From positions 1,635,501 through 1,699,500 of the forward strand of contig NZ_CP106753.1 of assembly GCF_025642115.1 (NCBI RefSeq): a stretch of 64,000 nt of DNA, in the 5' to 3' direction. Positions 60,831 through 64,000 of the stretch are shown here, in pieces; the stretch's first letter is position 1; each line of letters begins with the position of its first letter. Made by a program: the position numbers and the translations under genes. The DNA is from Chitiniphilus purpureus (lineage in GTDB: Bacteria; Pseudomonadota; Gammaproteobacteria; Burkholderiales; Chitinibacteraceae). The notes below the pieces were generated by a model. The model did not search any database, had not been told where the DNA came from, and saw nothing but the letters and a program-made list of their open reading frames with translations.

Positions 60831-61643
60831 ATGAGGTATTTGCTTTTGCAACACTTTTCCATCCTGGGTGAGCACCGCGACTGGCGGCCGGTGGGGGCCG
60901 GCGAATCGGGGGACCACGTCTATCGACGCGGTGACGGTCTGGCCTACGCCAAGCTCGCATCGGGCGGGCGGGCGGGCGCGCTGGCCGGCGAGCGGGACCG
61001 GCTGCAGTGGCTTGCCGCCACCGGGTTTGCCTGTCCGCGCGTGCTGGATTGGCAGGAGACCGGGGACGGCGCCTGCCTGGTGATGAGCGCCGTCGCCGGC
61101 GTGCCGGCCAGCATGCTGACCGGGCCGGACCTGCTGCAGGCGTGGCCGGACATGCTGCGGCAACTGGCCTTGCTGCATGCCATGCCGGCGGCGCATTGCC
61201 CGTTCGAGCGTGGTCTGGCCGGCCTGTACGCGCGCGCCGAGGACGTGGTGGCGCGCAATGCCGTGAATCCGGACTTCCTGCCGGACGAGGACCGGCATCT
61301 GCCGGCTGCCCGCCTGCTGGAGAGGATCACCGCCGAGCTGCCGCTGCGGCTGCGGCAGGAACAGGAGGACCGGGTGCTCTGCCATGGCGATGCCTGCATG
61401 CCGAACTTCATGATCGATCCGCAGACCTTTCACTGCACCGGCCTGATCGACCTGGGCCGGCTTGGCACGGCGGACCGCTATGCCGATCTCGCACTGATGC
61501 TGGCCAACGCCAGCGACAGCTGGACCTCGCCACGGCAAGCCGCCCATGCCTTCGCGCTGCTGTTCGACATCCTGGCGATCCAGGCGCCGGATCGGGAAAG
61601 GCTGGCGTTCTACCTGCGGCTCGATCCGCTGACCTGGGGGTGA
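60831..61643 (+). CDS. APH(3'')-type aminoglycoside phosphotransferase (StrA-like)
   Basis: A 270-residue kinase closely resembling APH(3'')-Ib (StrA), which phosphorylates streptomycin at the 3''-OH. From memory, long blocks are shared: GESGDHVYRRGDG, AGERDRLQWL, RNAVNPDFLPDED, HGDACMPNFM, CTGLIDLGRLGTADRYADLA and the C-terminus APDRERLAFYLRLDPLTWG. Catalytic D187 (HGD), N192 and the Mg2+ ligand D207 are present. No strB, transposon or integron is nearby and its GC content matches the chromosome, so it looks like a resident homologue, not a recent import. The ribosome site is weak. Confidence 0.92.
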   Translation: MRYLLLQHFSILGEHRDWRPVGAGESGDHVYRRGDGLAYAKLASGGRAGALAGERDRLQWLAATGFACPRVLDWQETGDGACLVMSAVAGVPASMLTGPDLLQAWPDMLRQLALLHAMPAAHCPFERGLAGLYARAEDVVARNAVNPDFLPDEDRHLPAARLLERITAELPLRLRQEQEDRVLCHGDACMPNFMIDPQTFHCTGLIDLGRLGTADRYADLALMLANASDSWTSPRQAAHAFALLFDILAIQAPDRERLAFYLRLDPLTWG

Positions 61644-61847
61644 ATGCCGTACGGGTCTGCCGACGAGGCCGGGCCGGTACCGCAGCCCGGCGCGCGCCCA
61701 GTGCGAGGGCCGTAGGGGCGACATGCGTTCGGCGGCTGGCAAACCCGGTGCGGTGCTGCTGGCAGGAAGCGCGAAACGTGGACAGGACATTAGCGGGGCG
61801 TACGGCAGGGGAATACGCCGCAGCCGGAGGGGTTTTGCCAGCCGCGC

Positions 61848-62273
61848 TCAATCCCCAGGCACGAAATCCTTGTTGTACACCACCTCCCATAGATGGCCGT
61901 CCGGGTCCTCGAAGTAGCCGGCATAGCCACCCCAGAACGTCGGCTGCGCCGGCTTGACGATCCGTGCGCCGGCGGCGCGGGCCTGCGCCATCACCATATC
62001 GACCTCCCGTTCGCTGCGGACACTGTGGCCAAGCGTGACGCTGGCGGCGGGGCGGGTGGCCGGGCGGGGCAGGCCGGTATCGTGGGCCAGATCGTTGCGT
62101 GACCACAGCGCCAGCCTGACGCCGCCCTGCAGATCGAAGAACGCCACCGCACCGTGCTCGAACTCACGGCCGACGATGCCCGGTGTCGCCAGGCCAAGGC
62201 CATCGCGGTAGAAGGCGAGCGCTGTTTCCAGATCGTCCACACAGAGGGTGATGACGCTGATGCGAGGGTGCAT
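61848..62273 (-). CDS. VOC family protein (glyoxalase-like)
   Basis: A 141-residue single VOC domain: VITLCVDDLETALAFYRDGLGLATPGIVG at the N-terminus and GYAGYFEDPDGHLWEVVYNKDF at the C-terminus, with the Glu metal ligand in WEVVY. This is a family of lactoylglutathione lyase-like proteins of mostly unknown substrate. AGGAGC precedes the ATG. It is the fifth VOC-domain gene product in the last 12 kb if the fused protein is counted as two domains. Confidence 0.9.
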   Translation of the reverse strand: MHPRISVITLCVDDLETALAFYRDGLGLATPGIVGREFEHGAVAFFDLQGGVRLALWSRNDLAHDTGLPRPATRPAASVTLGHSVRSEREVDMVMAQARAAGARIVKPAQPTFWGGYAGYFEDPDGHLWEVVYNKDFVPGD

Positions 62274-62558
62274 AAGGTGCTCCTGAATGGGGCTGTTCTG
62301 GTTGAAGCGGCAGGGTTTCCCTGCACCGGCGCCGGTTGCCTGCACAGATCGGCCCGGGGCCGGGCAGGGGCGGGTGGCTGCGGATGCCACCGGCGGAACG
62401 CCTGCCTCGCTGGCCGTAACCAGGTTGTGGCGGCATGGCGTAGGGCGGCCTCACCGGCCGCAAGCGCTGCCATCCGGCAGCGGCACCTGCTGCGGGGCCG
62501 TGCGCAACCGTGGCCCATTGATACCACGCAACGCCACCGGGTCCAAGGCTGCACCTGA
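62274..62558. other. Intergenic region, no feature seen
   Basis: About 285 nt, GC-rich, between the VOC gene and the end of the downstream unclassified gene. Frames are low-complexity; no clear hairpin or promoter. Confidence 0.4.
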
Positions 62559-63749
62559 TCACTTCTTTTGCACGGTACCCTTGAAACGAAGATTGAGGGT
62601 GTTTTGCCCAGTGCTGTTCGAGCGTATTTCCTGGTGTTGTTGCCTGAGCGTGTTACCGTCGAGGCCGCTTTCCGCAAAGGAGACTTTGTAGCTCTTGAGC
62701 GAAAGCGAATCCACTTTCTGCCACGGACGGCGGGTCAGGAACTTGGTTTGATTGCTTTGCAGCATCGACAAGGTATCGGTGATCTGGGTGACCGAACTCT
62801 CAGGCAGGGTTCTCGATTTGAATTCCAAGAAAGTGCTGATGCGCTGATTGCCTTTGTTGACGGTCTTCAACAGGTCGGGCTTCCTTCCTGACTCAAATCC
62901 CCCTGAAGCAATATCCGGGTGCCACAGCCCGACTTGCGGGTGATATGTCCTTGCCTGCTTTTCCTGGTCGTTCATTTTTCCGTACTTCTTGTAATACGAG
63001 TAATACTGCATCGACTCGTTCTTCATGCCTTTTGCAAAAAGTGTAAGCTCCTTTGCTTTGTCTGGATCGCTTGACGTTTTTGCCTGTGCCATCAGGCTTT
63101 CGTATTGCACGAAGGAATCCTGCATCGCATGGGCAAGCCGTTTCTGGTTTTCATCCGGCTGCGCGACCTTGCCGATGGCGCTCTGGATCTTGTCGGCACC
63201 GAAGCGGTCGGGATGGGGCAGTTTCCTGACGCCTTTGCCGGTCCGGGGGGAATCGGCGATCGGCACAAAGCCGGTTTGCGGCATGGCGTTGGAATTGCTG
63301 GCCGTGCTGGTGGGCTGAAGCGGCTGAAAACCCGGCGTACCCGGTCCCGTACCCTGTAGCGTCGGCATCGGCGGGATCGGGCCACCACTGAACGTACTGG
63401 TCGAGGGTATGGGTTGCACGGGCTGCAACAGCGGTGTGAAACCCGGGCTGGCATAGGATGTGCCGGAAGTCGTGGATGGAACGCCGGGATGGAAAAGCAT
63501 CGGCGTGGTGCTCGATGGTGCGACGACAGGGGTCTGCTGCTGATTGGAGGAAGAGACCGGCGTGAATTGCAGGCGATATCGGCCGCTGTGTTTCGGGCGC
63601 TTTGGGGTCGACGTGCTGCCCTGGGTCGACTTGATCGGCACCTGGAAGGTGAGGTTGTTGCCTACCTTGACCTGCTTTGTATGCTGCGGCTGGGTGGGGG
63701 GTGCCTGCTCATTGAGCTTTTTTCGTTTGTTCGGGAAATCGGCGCTCAC
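62559..63749 (-). CDS. Unclassified Pro/Ser/Thr/Gln-rich protein with a PD-(D/E)xK-like C-terminal motif
   Basis: A 396-residue protein, GTG start after GGAGACC. Codons are AT-richer than in neighbouring genes. There is no signal peptide. Residues 1-175 are low-complexity, rich in Pro, Ser, Thr and Gln, with a basic KRKK near the start. The C-terminal 200 residues look folded. R289-K-P-D292 followed by F-L-E309-F-K311 and then VTQITDTL fits the order of a PD-(D/E)xK nuclease core (PD...ExK...Q). A long disordered N-terminus, no Sec signal and atypical composition would suit an injected effector or a toxin. No immunity gene or secretion locus is visible before the window ends. Confidence 0.7.
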   Translation of the reverse strand: MSADFPNKRKKLNEQAPPTQPQHTKQVKVGNNLTFQVPIKSTQGSTSTPKRPKHSGRYRLQFTPVSSSNQQQTPVVAPSSTTPMLFHPGVPSTTSGTSYASPGFTPLLQPVQPIPSTSTFSGGPIPPMPTLQGTGPGTPGFQPLQPTSTASNSNAMPQTGFVPIADSPRTGKGVRKLPHPDRFGADKIQSAIGKVAQPDENQKRLAHAMQDSFVQYESLMAQAKTSSDPDKAKELTLFAKGMKNESMQYYSYYKKYGKMNDQEKQARTYHPQVGLWHPDIASGGFESGRKPDLLKTVNKGNQRISTFLEFKSRTLPESSVTQITDTLSMLQSNQTKFLTRRPWQKVDSLSLKSYKVSFAESGLDGNTLRQQHQEIRSNSTGQNTLNLRFKGTVQKK

Positions 63750-64000
63750 GGGATGGTCTCCATATCGACAACCGGGAAGCAAGCCGGGGGCGGGGCCGGT
63801 TTGCCGCCGGTGGATCAGGTTGGCGGTGCGTGCATGCCTTCCATGTGGCAGCGCTCTTGCAGGCCGGGCGCATGCCGGGCCGGGCATGCCCGCTGCAGGT
63901 GATACGGCTGCGTATGATGGGTCGAACGGGCCTGCCGGGAAGGAACGTTGTGCTGGGGCGCCTTGATCGCCACCGCCCGGAGCCTTGGGCGTTCATTTCT
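63750..64000. other. Right edge of the window, no gene called
   Basis: About 250 nt upstream of the unclassified gene. Frames run to the edge but are Arg/Pro/Gly-rich and unconvincing. The promoter of the unclassified gene presumably lies here, but none is clear. Confidence 0.4.

Noticed and set aside
60600..61790. Minus-strand frame opposite the aminoglycoside phosphotransferase gene
   Set aside because: No recognisable domain and strongly biased composition; the kinase motifs are on the plus strand.
63544..63966. Plus-strand frame opposite the start of the unclassified gene at the right edge
   Set aside because: Antisense to a better-supported gene with a ribosome site; composition typical of a shadow frame.
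1..64000. Insertion sequences, prophage, integrons or genomic islands with attachment sites
   Set aside because: No transposase, integrase, phage structural gene or direct-repeat-flanked segment was found; tRNA-Asn at 26.1 kb has no nearby integrase.

Overview
The window is a GC-rich bacterial chromosome segment. Several features point to a betaproteobacterium, most likely in the order Neisseriales and possibly a chitin-degrading genus. These are a divergent fur/bamE pair, adjacent bpt and aat genes, a DUF6776-bactofilin-erpA cluster, coq7, the rplM-rpsI operon, and a secreted GH18 chitinase. This placement is inferred from gene content and gene order only. I see no insertion sequence, prophage, CRISPR array or replication origin.

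Layout. 1-5.6 kb: a secreted RHS/YD-repeat protein whose AT-rich C-terminal tip looks like a toxin, overlapped by a small acidic putative immunity gene. 5.7-10.4 kb: lysR/azoR divergent pair, gluconokinase, then ppiA-ppiB-lpxH. 10.4-15.2 kb: coq7, an OFA-type carboxylate transporter, a formate/nitrite-type channel, a cytochrome b561, a sensor-only chemoreceptor-like protein and an OsmC protein. 15.4-24.7 kb: a candidate small RNA carrying two anti-Shine-Dalgarno motifs, then rplM-rpsI, DUF6776-bactofilin-erpA, polyphosphate:AMP phosphotransferase, a RutE-like nitroreductase, a membrane protein of unknown function, a class II amidotransferase, fabI and ygfZ. 24.7-30.1 kb: AsmA-like protein, tRNA-Asn, rsmJ-mtfA, and a glycosyltransferase coupled to an LpxH-like phosphoesterase. 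30.2-42.3 kb: DUF1289, pbpC, a frameshifted acetyltransferase, a pirin/LysR pair, a cytochrome b561-yceI-yceI operon, carbonic anhydrase, a HAD phosphatase, the N-degron transferases bpt and aat, fur, bamE and dapB.

42.3-64 kb is more accessory. It holds a lipase-like lipoprotein that has lost its serine nucleophile, an RstAB-type two-component system, an OmpV/MipA outer membrane protein, a BaiN-type flavoprotein, a chitinase, and an ECF42-type sigma factor operon with two DGPF (YCII) proteins and a VOC protein. Next come a chrB-chrA chromate resistance operon with a clear inverted-repeat operator, a MarR/VOC regulon, an unclassified nucleotidyltransferase-like protein, an APH(3'')-type streptomycin kinase homologue, and an AT-richer Pro/Ser/Thr/Gln-rich protein with a PD-(D/E)xK-like motif.

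The observations most worth following are the anti-SD small RNA at about 15.47-15.56 kb, the ECF42-DGPF operon with its candidate cognate promoter, the RHS toxin tip and its cysteine-rich insert, the possible PD-(D/E)xK effector at the right edge, and the chromosomal APH(3'') homologue.
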